From Anaerolineae bacterium (lineage in GTDB: Bacteria > Chloroflexota > Anaerolineae > JAFGEY01): 16,116 nt of DNA. The stretch lies in contig JAFGEY010000549.1 of NCBI GenBank assembly GCA_016931365.1, forward strand, positions 1 through 16,116. Direction: 5' to 3'. A program made the translations under genes and the position numbers. Below are positions 5,895-15,700 of the stretch, piece by piece. The notes beneath the pieces were generated by a model, which saw only the letters and a list, made by a program, of their open reading frames with translations, was not told the DNA's origin and ran no database searches. Positions within the stretch are counted from its first letter, which is position 1; each line of letters opens with the position of its first letter.

Positions 5895-7439
5895 ATGGAA
5901 TATTTGTTGCTCATCTTTTGCATCATTATCCAGGTGGGAATCGGCAGCTATATTTTGCTACAGGACGTGCGATCGCGCTTGCACAGATTGTTTGCGCTGT
6001 TTATGCTGGTCAACTTGCTGGGCACGTTCAGCAGTTTGTTGCGCCTGGTGCCGACAGACTCCTCGCTCGCCGCACGGCTTGGATTTTCGAGTCTGGTGAT
6101 CATTTTTGTCTGGACGGCGACTTTTTTGGTCATCGCCATTATGGCCATCTTTTACCAGAGTGAGGCGCTCAAGCGTGCGTTCCGGGTGCTCTTTCTGCCG
6201 GTGAGTGTGGCCCTGGCATTGACAATCATCGGGATTGTGGCATTTAACGCGCTTTCCGATCAGACGGCTATTTTGCAGCCTTTGGCTCAAGATGGGCTAT
6301 ATACGGTCGATCTGGCCGCTTTTCCCTTTGCCGTCTGGTCATTTGGCTACCAGCTTTTATGTTCGGTCATATCGATTATTTTGTTGCTCGTTACTATCGT
6401 GCGCGGCCGGGGCGTTGAGCGGTATTCGGCGCTGATTCTCGGGGCGGCGACGTTGTTGTTCTCGTCCGTAGGGGTGGTGAGCGGCGCATTGCTGACCAAT
6501 CGGCTGCAAATTGCTGTCCCTGCGTTTTGTGGCGCGGCGCTGTCCATACATTTTGGCTACGTCATTTTGCGCTATCGCCTCTTTTCAGCGCGGCGGGTGG
6601 CGATCGGGATCGCGCTGGATAAATTGAACGATGGCCTGTTGATCCTGGGCACCGATCAAACTGTGCTGGATTGTAACCGGGTTGCCGTCGAGCTGCTGGA
6701 TGTACCCAAGGCGTTGATACTCAATCGGAGCATCGATCAAGTGCTGCGATCCAGTCCATTTTCTTTTTCGGTCTGGAGAACGTTGCACGATGTGCTGCGC
6801 CAATCGTTGCGGGATGCGCGCACGGCGTCGACGGAAACCGAGTATCTTTTGAAAGGCAAAACCAAGATCGTCGTTAACGAGGTCGCGCCGATCGAGGACA
6901 GCGCGGGCCACCTTCAAGGCTACGTGTGGGTCTTGTATGACATTACCGAGCGGCGGCAAAGTGCCCGTGAGATCGAGCGGCGCAACCAAGAACTGCAAGA
7001 CACACTGGCCGAATTGCGATCGACCAATGAAGCACAGAACGAGTTGCTGGAAACGATCCGTACCTTGTCTGCACCGGCCGTGCCGGTTCTGCAGGGGATC
7101 GTCGTCCTGCCGCTGTCCGGGCACATCAGCAGCGACCGGGCGGTGCTGATTATGAGCAACCTGCTGGATGGCATCCGTGATTATGACGCCAAAGTGGCAA
7201 TCATTGACATCACCGGCGTGCCCAACGTCGATACGAGTGTGGCCAACCACCTGATCCAGGCGGCGCGCGCGGCCTCGTTGATGGGCTGTCGCCCACTGCT
7301 GGTGGGCATTCGCCCCGAAATCGCCCAGGTGATCGTCGAATTGGGCATCGATATGGGCGGCCTGCGTACGTTTAGCGACCTGCAAAGCGGCGTCGAATAT
7401 GCGTTGCAGGCCTTGGGGCGCAGCTTGGTGGACCGTTGA
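5895..7439 (+). CDS. 7TM-PAS-STAS membrane sensor (RsbR-like)
   Basis: The 514-aa protein has seven predicted membrane helices (about 2-24, 31-52, 64-88, 95-120, 144-168, 178-198 and 204-222), resembling the 7TM sensor region found ahead of some histidine kinases. A PAS domain follows (about 235-355: LNDGLLILGTDQTVLDCNRVAVELL ends at VLYDITERR), then a coiled coil (355-390) and an RsbR-type STAS domain (390-505). The STAS keeps the full motif IIDITGVPNVDTSVANHL, with Asp446-Thr447 at the conserved phospho-acceptor position; further on, Val479 replaces the Thr of the AQT motif seen in its neighbours. The Shine-Dalgarno is weak (AAAGG, 5884-5888). It lies 39 nt after the HAMP-STAS gene and 28 nt before the next, in one operon. 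The likely role is a membrane-anchored input protein for STAS partner switching; the ligand is unknown. Confidence 0.85.
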   Translation: MEYLLLIFCIIIQVGIGSYILLQDVRSRLHRLFALFMLVNLLGTFSSLLRLVPTDSSLAARLGFSSLVIIFVWTATFLVIAIMAIFYQSEALKRAFRVLFLPVSVALALTIIGIVAFNALSDQTAILQPLAQDGLYTVDLAAFPFAVWSFGYQLLCSVISIILLLVTIVRGRGVERYSALILGAATLLFSSVGVVSGALLTNRLQIAVPAFCGAALSIHFGYVILRYRLFSARRVAIGIALDKLNDGLLILGTDQTVLDCNRVAVELLDVPKALILNRSIDQVLRSSPFSFSVWRTLHDVLRQSLRDARTASTETEYLLKGKTKIVVNEVAPIEDSAGHLQGYVWVLYDITERRQSAREIERRNQELQDTLAELRSTNEAQNELLETIRTLSAPAVPVLQGIVVLPLSGHISSDRAVLIMSNLLDGIRDYDAKVAIIDITGVPNVDTSVANHLIQAARAASLMGCRPLLVGIRPEIAQVIVELGIDMGGLRTFSDLQSGVEYALQALGRSLVDR

Positions 7440-7458
7440 CCTTTGCACGACGGATAGC

Positions 7459-7463
7459 GGAGG
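7459..7463 (+). promoter_or_regulatory. Shine-Dalgarno deciding the start at 7468
   Basis: GGAGG lies 4 nt before ATG 7468 but only 1 nt before the adjacent in-frame ATG 7465, so 7468 is the better start. An upstream in-frame ATG at 7399 lies inside the preceding gene and has no such site. Confidence 0.6.
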
Positions 7464-7467
7464 AATG

Positions 7468-9762
7468 ATGAGCATAGGCGAAGGGAAATTGAGCCAATTT
7501 CTAGAGATCAGCCATCGACTGGCGGCTGGCACCGAGGTCGATGCGCTGTGTGAAACCCTGGCCGATGGGTTGATGCAGTCCGGGCTGGATCGCTGCTCGA
7601 TCGTTCTCGGTGTTAGATACGAGGGGATGCTGTTGATCGAAGGCCGCGGCGTCGCTATCCGAGACGCCGATCCGACTTGTGCCGGGATACACTTGGGTGA
7701 AACGCACCTGACCAAAGAGTATCCGATTATCGAATACATTGTCCGCGAGCGCGAGCCGGTGATGGTAAATGACATCGAATCGGATTGGCGGCTGGCTGAG
7801 AGTGAACGTGCATTTATGACTCAGTTAGGTGTGTTGTCCGCTGTGGTCTGCCCGATGGTCAGCCGCGACCGGGTGACCGGCTATATTCTGGCCGAAAAAC
7901 GGGCCAAGGGCGGGTTCAACGATGAGGATCTGGCTCTCTACCGGGCGATTTCCAGCCACGCGGCGTCGACGATTGAAATGGCGCGGCTGGTTGCGTCGAT
8001 GGAACAAGAGATCGCTGCCCGCACGCAGCAGGTGGAGCAGTTTCGCGGCTTGGCCGAGAACGCCGTCGATGCGGTGTGCATGGCTGCCCTGGGCGAGCAC
8101 AAGCTGATCTATGCCAACCCGGCCTATTACGATATGCACGGTTACAGCGCCGACGATGCGGTGATCGGCACGGTCGACGATTCATTTGCCTTTTACGAAG
8201 AATCTCAGGGATCGACGATCACCCAGCTCACCCGCCTGGGCGGGCTGCGGCGCGAGCACACGCACGTTCGCAAAGATGGCTCGACGTTCATTGGCCAGGA
8301 TACCGTGTTTGCTGTCCGCGATCAGGCGGGCGTGGTTGTTGCTTTGGGCAGCATCATCCGCGATGTGACGCGGCAGAAAGCTTTGGAGCAGCGTTTGCGT
8401 GAGATGTCGGAACGGCGGCATTGGCAGTTTGAGATTATGACCGAGATCGCCCAGAATATCGCGGCCGCCCCGGCGATGGAAGAATTGTTCGCGCGGGTGG
8501 TGACGCTGGTCAAGGAACGGCTCAATTATTACCATACCCACCTGTATCTGATCAGCCAGGCCGGCGACATGCTGGATATGGTCGAAGGTTACGGCGAGCC
8601 GGGCCGGCTGCTCAAGGAGCGCGGGCATCGCCTGCCGATGGGCAAGGGGCTGGTAGGCGAGGCGGCGCGCACGAGCGCGCCGGTGCGCGTTGACGATGTG
8701 ACCAAGCAGGCTAACTGGATCGCCAACCCGCTGCTGCCCGACACGCGCTCCGAGTTGGCCGTGCCGATCAAGATCGGCAGTGAGGTGCTCGGCGTGCTCG
8801 ACGTACAGAGCGATCGCCTGCGCGGATTTGACGATGACGATCAGGCTTTGCTGCTGGGCTTGTGCGGCCAGATCGCTGTAGCCATTCAAAACGCGCGCAT
8901 TTTGGCCAGCGTCCAGCGCCTGGTCGACGAGCGCACGCGCGAGGTGACCATCTTTCAATCGCTGACCGAGAACGCCTCCTATGGCGTGTGGATGTCCACT
9001 CCAGAGGGGGTGATCGAGTATGCTAATGGGGCCAGTCACGTCATATTCGGTTATGACTATCCAGCCCCGGTCGGCGGCCGCGAGATGGTCGGCTTGATGG
9101 TCGAGCAGTGTTTAGCGGCCCACTCGGCGCGCCGCCTGCAGACCCAGATGCCCAAGATTTTGTCCGGCTCGTCCTGGCAGGGGGAGTTGGACGGCCAGCG
9201 CAAGGATGGTTCGACTTTTAACTTGCTCACGCTGGTTTTTACGATTGCCAACGACGAGGGCACGCCGATCGCCGTGGCGGCGATCCACCGTGATATCACC
9301 GAGCAGAAGCGGTTGGAGGTCGAGCAGGAGCGCCTGAACCGCGAAAGCATTGAAGCGCAGGAGCGCCTGATCCGTGAACTGTCTGCCCCGCTGATCCCGA
9401 TCACCCAGGATATTCTGGTCTTGCCGCTGATCGGCGTGATCGACAGTGTGCGTGCGCAGCAAATCATGGAGTCGATGCTCCAGGGCGTCGAGGGTTATGA
9501 TGCCGAGGTGGTGATCATTGATATCACCGGCGTGCCGGTGCTGGATACCAGCGTCGCCAACCACTTGATCCAGATGACCAATGCCGCCGCCTTGCTCGGA
9601 GCCAAGACGGTGCTGGTGGGCATTATGCCCAGTGTAGCCCAGACGTTGGTCGAATTGGGTGTCGATCTGTCGAGCATTATCACCCGCAACAACCTGCAGG
9701 GTGGCGTAGAATATGCGCTGCGCTTGCAAGGGCTGCACATCGCATCGCTGCGCAAGGGGTAA
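7468..9762 (+). CDS. Cytosolic GAF-PAS-GAF-PAS-STAS sensor (RsbR-like)
   Basis: This 764-aa soluble protein reads, in order: GAF1 (about 8-170), PAS1 (190-310, LAENAVDAV ... IIRDVTRQK), GAF2 (322-475), PAS2 (498-612, LTENASYGV ... IHRDITEQK), a helical linker and a C-terminal STAS domain (636-755). GAF2 is of the Chloroflexota type, with NYYHTHLYL (His356, His358), GYGEPGR, RGHR (His387), DTRSELAVPI and LGVLDVQ. The STAS is intact: IIDITGVPVLDTSVANHL with Asp693-Thr694 at the RsbR phospho-acceptor site and Thr726 in AQTLVELG. No kinase or DNA-binding domain is present. The gene lies 28 nt after the 7TM sensor and 5 nt before the giant. Its GAF1 resembles GAF8 of the giant and its GAF2 resembles giant GAF4 and GAF7, so the two genes share modules. 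A redox, metal or small-molecule input into STAS switching is inferred. Confidence 0.88.
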   Translation: MSIGEGKLSQFLEISHRLAAGTEVDALCETLADGLMQSGLDRCSIVLGVRYEGMLLIEGRGVAIRDADPTCAGIHLGETHLTKEYPIIEYIVREREPVMVNDIESDWRLAESERAFMTQLGVLSAVVCPMVSRDRVTGYILAEKRAKGGFNDEDLALYRAISSHAASTIEMARLVASMEQEIAARTQQVEQFRGLAENAVDAVCMAALGEHKLIYANPAYYDMHGYSADDAVIGTVDDSFAFYEESQGSTITQLTRLGGLRREHTHVRKDGSTFIGQDTVFAVRDQAGVVVALGSIIRDVTRQKALEQRLREMSERRHWQFEIMTEIAQNIAAAPAMEELFARVVTLVKERLNYYHTHLYLISQAGDMLDMVEGYGEPGRLLKERGHRLPMGKGLVGEAARTSAPVRVDDVTKQANWIANPLLPDTRSELAVPIKIGSEVLGVLDVQSDRLRGFDDDDQALLLGLCGQIAVAIQNARILASVQRLVDERTREVTIFQSLTENASYGVWMSTPEGVIEYANGASHVIFGYDYPAPVGGREMVGLMVEQCLAAHSARRLQTQMPKILSGSSWQGELDGQRKDGSTFNLLTLVFTIANDEGTPIAVAAIHRDITEQKRLEVEQERLNRESIEAQERLIRELSAPLIPITQDILVLPLIGVIDSVRAQQIMESMLQGVEGYDAEVVIIDITGVPVLDTSVANHLIQMTNAAALLGAKTVLVGIMPSVAQTLVELGVDLSSIITRNNLQGGVEYALRLQGLHIASLRKG

Positions 9763-9767
9763 GGGCT

Positions 9768-12700
9768 ATGTCTTCTGGTTCACCGGCACAAGCAGTGCGC
9801 CAACGATTGGATGAACTGGTCGCGCGGGCGGTGCAGCGCATCGCTGAGGCCGATCTGCCCGGAATGTCCGTGCTGGCCCAGCCGGTCGTGCAGCAGAGCG
9901 TACACAACCTATACGCGGCCTTGCTCGACGCCTGGGAGCGTGGAACGCCCAAGCTGTTGGTCGATGTCGCCGGGCAGCAGGCTGAGACACGCCGCCGGCA
10001 AGGGATTGAGGATGCCGAGCTGGCTCAGGTGGCATCGCTGCTGACACATACGCTGGAAGACGAGTTGTCGGCCCAAAAGCTGACCGACAAGCAGCGCACC
10101 GAGGTCACACCGTTGTTGGCAGCTTTATCTGCTGCATTCGGTTCGCGCATCAACGCATTTGAGCTCCGCAAGGGAGGAGATGATATGCAAAATCGCCAGG
10201 AATTCGATTACGAGCGCATTTTGCACCAGCTAGAGACCAGCGCCCAGGTCAGCCGACAGTTGACGGCGGCTTTAGACCTGGATGACCTGCTCCTGCAAGT
10301 GGTCGAACTGATCAAGAGCCGCTTTGACTATTATCACGTTCACGTCTATCTGCTCGATCCCGAATCGGGTGACCTGATTATGCGCGAAGGCACCGGCGAG
10401 GTGGGACGTCAGCTTCGGGCACGCGGCCACCGCATTCCGCTGGGCACGGGGCTGGTCGGTGGGGTGGGTAAGACAGGCATCGCCAGCCTGGTCGGCGACG
10501 TCAGCCAGAACCCGCAGTGGCTGCCCAATGACCTGCTGCCAGGTACACGCTCTGAACTGACTGTATCGCTGCCCATCGGCGATCGCATCCTCGGCGTGCT
10601 CGACGTGCAGAGCAACCAGGTGGGCGGCCTGACCAATGCCGACCTGCAACTGATGGAAAGCCTGGGCCAGCAGATCGCCGTAGCTGTGCAAAACGCGACC
10701 TTGTTCCGCGAGACGCGAGCGGTGAGCCTCATCTCGCGCGCGGTTAGCTCTGGCCTGGGGCGCGATGAGGTCTTTGGGGCCGTCTCGCGCGAGCTCAAAG
10801 CCGTGCTTGAATTCGACTATATGACCCTGGCCACTTTTTACGAGATCACCGGGCGAGTCGAGTTGATCGGCGTCGAAGATCAGAGCGGCGGGGACATTCC
10901 GCTTGAAGAAGGGGTGCAACTTGCGCTCGATCAGTGTGTGCCGGGCATTGCTATGGGCGAGAACCGTGTGCTGATCGTCCCCAACCTGGCCGACGAGGCT
11001 TTTGCTACGTTCATCGACGCCGAGATTTTGCTCAAGAACGGGATGCGCTCTTTGCTCTCGGTGCCGTTGGCGGCGCAGGGGCGGGTCGTTGGCGCGATCA
11101 ACCTGGTTAGCCGCCAGGAGAGGGCCTTTACTGCCGCTGATGCGCACCTGATGGAACAGATCAGCGGGCAACTGGCTTCGGCGCTAACCAACGCGATGGT
11201 TTTTGAGAACATCCAACAGATGGTTTCCGCGCGCACCGCCGAGATCGCCATTTTCCGCACGATGGCTGAAAACGCCTCCGAGGCGATCGCCTTGACCAAC
11301 GTCGAGCAGATGATCACCTATGCCAACCCGGCTTTTTATCGCACCTACGGCTACAATCCGCAGTGTGATGACCTGTCGCGCCGATCCTTGACCTCGTTCA
11401 TAGAGACCGAAGATGAAGGAGCATTGAGCGATGAGGTGCGCGATCACGTGCTGCGGGGCGAGGATTGGCATAAGGATCTGATACACCTGCGCCAGGACGG
11501 CACCCACTTTGCCGGTGACGCGACTGTTTTTGGCATCCATGACGAGGCAAATAATCTGGTGGCTTTTGCGGCGATCATCCACGATGTGACCGCCGAGCGC
11601 AAGATTATGGAGATCAGCCGCGCTGCGTCGTCGACGCCGGAACTGGATCGACTGGCCCCATTGGTGCTGGTCAAGATCGCTGAAGGCACCGATATTGATC
11701 GTATTGTATTGATCCTTTATGACGAAATCAATGCCGGCGGCCCACAGTCGATGTCGATCATTGCCGTGTACGACCCGGAGATGGGCGGTCAACTGGTTGC
11801 TAACGAGCGCTTGACCACGGCGCAGAGTCCGTTCTCTGTGCTGGTCTATTATGAGCGTTCATCGATCTTTGTCGCCGATGTGGCGACCGACGAGCGGCTG
11901 ACCGAAAATGGTCGCACGCTTTTGCTGGATCACGGGCTGCTTTCAATGCTGGCCTTGCCGATCTGGGTGCGCGACAAGATTGTGGGTATGGTTGGCATCG
12001 ACTGGCGGAAGCGGGTCGATCTGAGCAAGGAGCAGATCGACCTGTACCAGACGATGGTCAATCAGGTCTCGACGGCGGTCGAAAACGCGCGCCTGGTTTC
12101 CCAGCAGCAGTATGAGCTGGAAACTACCCTCGACCGGCGTGTGCGTGAAGCGGCGACGGCAATCGAGGTCGGGCAGGCCATTGGCACTGCACCTCAACTC
12201 GAAGAATTGTTTTCGCGTGTGGTCACGCTGATCACTGAACGATTCGGCTATTATCACGCCCACGTCTACCAGGTCGATCCGCATCATAACGATCTGGAAA
12301 TGATGGCCGGGTATGGCGAACCGGGCCGGATTATGAAGGAGCACGGCCATCGCATCCCGATGGGGCGGGGTCTGGTGGGCACGGCAGCGCAAACTGGCCA
12401 ACCGGTGCGTGTCGGAGATGTGTCCAGACAGGAAAACTGGCTGCCCAACGAATTGCTGCCCGAAACCAGGTCAGAGATTGCCGTGCCGATCAAATTGAGT
12501 AACCGAGTGCTCGGCGTGCTTGACGTGCAGAGCGCACAGTTGAACGGGCTGACCGAGGACGATGAATTGTTGATGCTCGGCCTGTGCGGGCAGATCGCCA
12601 CTGCGATTAACAACACCCAGCTTGTCGAGCAGCTCCAGACGGCACAGATGGCTGCCCAGGAGCGTGCCTATCAGCTTGAATTGAGCGCCGGAGTGAGCCA

Positions 12701-15700
12701 GGAACTTGCTTCCACGCTCGATCTGGAGATTCTGCTTTCTCAGGTGGTGGAACTGATCCGCGATGGGTTTGACTATTACCATGTTCACATCTACCTGGTG
12801 GACAAGGAGACCGATACGCTGGTGATGATGGAAGGCACCGGCGAGCCGGGGTCGATTATGAAACAGCGTGGCCATCGCATCCCGATCGGCAAGGGGCTGG
12901 TGGGCAAGGCGGCGCAAACCGGTGTGCCGGTCTGGGTGTCGGATGTCAGCCAGGACGAAGCGTGGCTGTCCAACCCATTGCTGCCCGAAACCAGGTCGGA
13001 AATCGCCGTGCCGCTCAAAATGGGACAGAGCCTGGTTGGCGTGCTGGACGTGCAGGACAGTCAAGTTGGCGGTCTGACCGTCAGCGACTTGGCTTTGCTC
13101 GAAGGATTGGGCGGGCAGATCGCCGTCGCCGTGCAGAATGCATTGACCTTTAAGAACATTGAGGCTGAGATTGAGTCGCGCACGCGCGAGGTGCGACGTT
13201 TCCAGTCATTGGCCGAAAACGCCACTGATGCGATCCTGATCGTCGATCTGGAATCACGGATTACTTTTGCCAATAACGCATGTTATCAGTTATATGGCTA
13301 CGATCGTCAGTCCCAAGCGATGGACAGGCAGTCGATGGCTCGATTGTGGCCGCCGGAAGCCCGTGATCTGATGGATCAGGCTGTAGGCCAGGCGCTCGAT
13401 GGTGGTTGGCGCGGGCGAGTCAGCCAAGTGTGCCGGAGTGGCAAGCGGATCACCGTGTCGATGACCCTCTTTGCCCTGCGCGATGCCCAGAACAACCCCA
13501 GCGCCATTGGCGTCTCAGCGCGCGATATGACTACCGACGAGTTGATCGACCAGGTCAGCCACGTCATCGGCACGGTCGGTTCGCTGCCTGAACTGGCCGT
13601 CGAGCTGCTGCGTGTAGTAATACAGGGCGTGAGCATCGACCGAGGCCACTTTGTTATCTATGAGGGTACTGGCGCAGATGGCCCGCAAACGGCGCATCTG
13701 CTCGCCGGGTATGATGAAAAAGCGCCCGACGTGGTCGAGATGGATGTGAGCACTGACTTTGACCAGCATACGATCCATCGCTATCTGTACGAGTCGTGTC
13801 ACGCGCTGGTTTGCAATCCAGGCGAAGCGCACGAAGCCAAGATGGAGCAGGTTTGCTATGAGTTGGACCGCGAGATCTTTGTTGCTTTTCCACTGATAAT
13901 CCAGAACCAGGTCGGCGGGATGCTGCTTTTTGACCGCGAGCGTTCGGATCAACCCTTTTCCGAGGCCGAGATCGACTTTTTCAACACCATCACGCAGCAA
14001 ATATCGCTGGTCGCAGCGAACTTTATCCTGCGCCAGGAGCGCCAGCGCGAGACGCAGCGCGAGTTAGATCGCCGTCGTCAGGAAACATTAACCACCACCG
14101 AGGTCGCCCAGACCATCGCCGCGGCGACGGCGCAGAACGAGCTGTTTCAGCGGGTGGTCACGCTGGTCAAGGAGCGATTCAACTATTATCACGCTCACTT
14201 GTATGAATATGTGCCCGAGCGGCACGAACTGGTCCTCGTCGCCGGTTATGGCGAGCCGGGCCGGATTATGGTCGAGCGCGGACACCGTCTGGTGGTAGGC
14301 GGGCGCGGCCTTAACAGCACAGCGGTGATCACCAGATCTCCTGTCCTTGTTTCCGACACGCGCCAGGACCCCAACTGGCTGCCTAATGAACTGCTGCCGG
14401 AGACCCGTTCTGAGTTGGCCGTGCCGATCCTGATGGGCGACCGCGTACTCGGCGTGCTTGATGTGCAACAGAACGCGGTTGGTGGGCTGACTCAGGCCGA
14501 TCAGAACCTGCTGCTTAACCTGTGCGGTCAGATTGCTTCGGCGATGGAAAACACGCGCCTGCTCGAAGAGATGCAGACCAGTCTGCGCCGCACCAGCCTG
14601 CTGCTCAATTTGAGCACGGCGCTCTCATCGCTGACCGACGTACAGGCGATTGCCGACGCGATGGCCGAGCAGTTGATGGCAATTTCAAGCATCGAGCGCT
14701 GCTGGGTGGCGATCTGCATCTGGTACGATAAACAGGATGTGCCCGAGACGGCCCGTGTCTATGCCTTGCGCGACCGCGATTCGGCGTTCAAAGGGGGTGT
14801 TGTCATCGATACGACGTTCACGCTCTCCCATTATCCGATGCTGGTCAAGCAGGTTATGGTCAATCGCGGCGCGCTCGTTATTGACGATGTTGGATCAGAT
14901 GAGCGGCTTTCCGACCGCGAACGCCAGTTGATGCAGAGCGATGGGGCTGTGTCGGCGGTTGTCATACCGATGGTCGCCGGAGAGCGCGTGCTGGGCTTTT
15001 TCACGCTCGCAGACCGGCAGCCGTACGTCTTTTCTGCGGCCGACATCGAGCTATACCTCGGCGTGTCCAACCAGGGCGCGATCTCACTGTCGAACGCGCT
15101 GGCACTGAGCCAGACGCGTGAGGCATTGGAAGACGAAACGCGGTTGTACGAGTCGAGCCGGGCGATCGCCACGGCGACAACGCTGAACGCGCTGACCGGG
15201 GCGATCATTGAGCAAATCGCCGCTACCCACGTTGACCGCTGCGAAATTATGCTCTTTGAGCAGCGCGGCAGCCGCACATCGATCAACGTGGCCGGAGCTT
15301 GGTGCAATGCGGGGCAGATTCCGCCATCGGGCACGCGCTACCGGCCTGAGACCTATCCGTTGAGTGCGTTGATCGAAAGGCTTGACGTTCAGGGCACACG
15401 ATTGGTCATCGATGCCGAGTTTGCCGACTTGCCCGAACCGGTGCGTGCGTCGCTCGTCGAGCGCGGGGTCAAAGCACTGGTGCTGGTGCCGCTGATCGCT
15501 GGCGAGGAATACATCGGTTTCCTGTCCATCGAGCGACATCTGAGCAGCACCTTTAACCCTGAATCGCTGCGTCTGTACGGGACTATCGCCAGCCAGTCGG
15601 CGGTGGCGCTGCGCAACGTTCAGTTGCTTCAAATATCACAAAATCAGCTTGATGACCTGCAAACATCCTACAATGAGGTGTCTCGTCTGGCCGAGACGGT

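Noticed and set aside
7399..7467. Earlier start (7399) for the 764-aa sensor
   Set aside because: It would overlap the previous gene by 41 nt with no Shine-Dalgarno, while GGAGG precedes ATG 7468.
10240..15620. Phytochrome-like bilin-binding GAF domains
   Set aside because: No conserved chromophore Cys in the expected region, no PHY domain; the Cys residues seen lie in the C-terminal helix (GLCGQIA).
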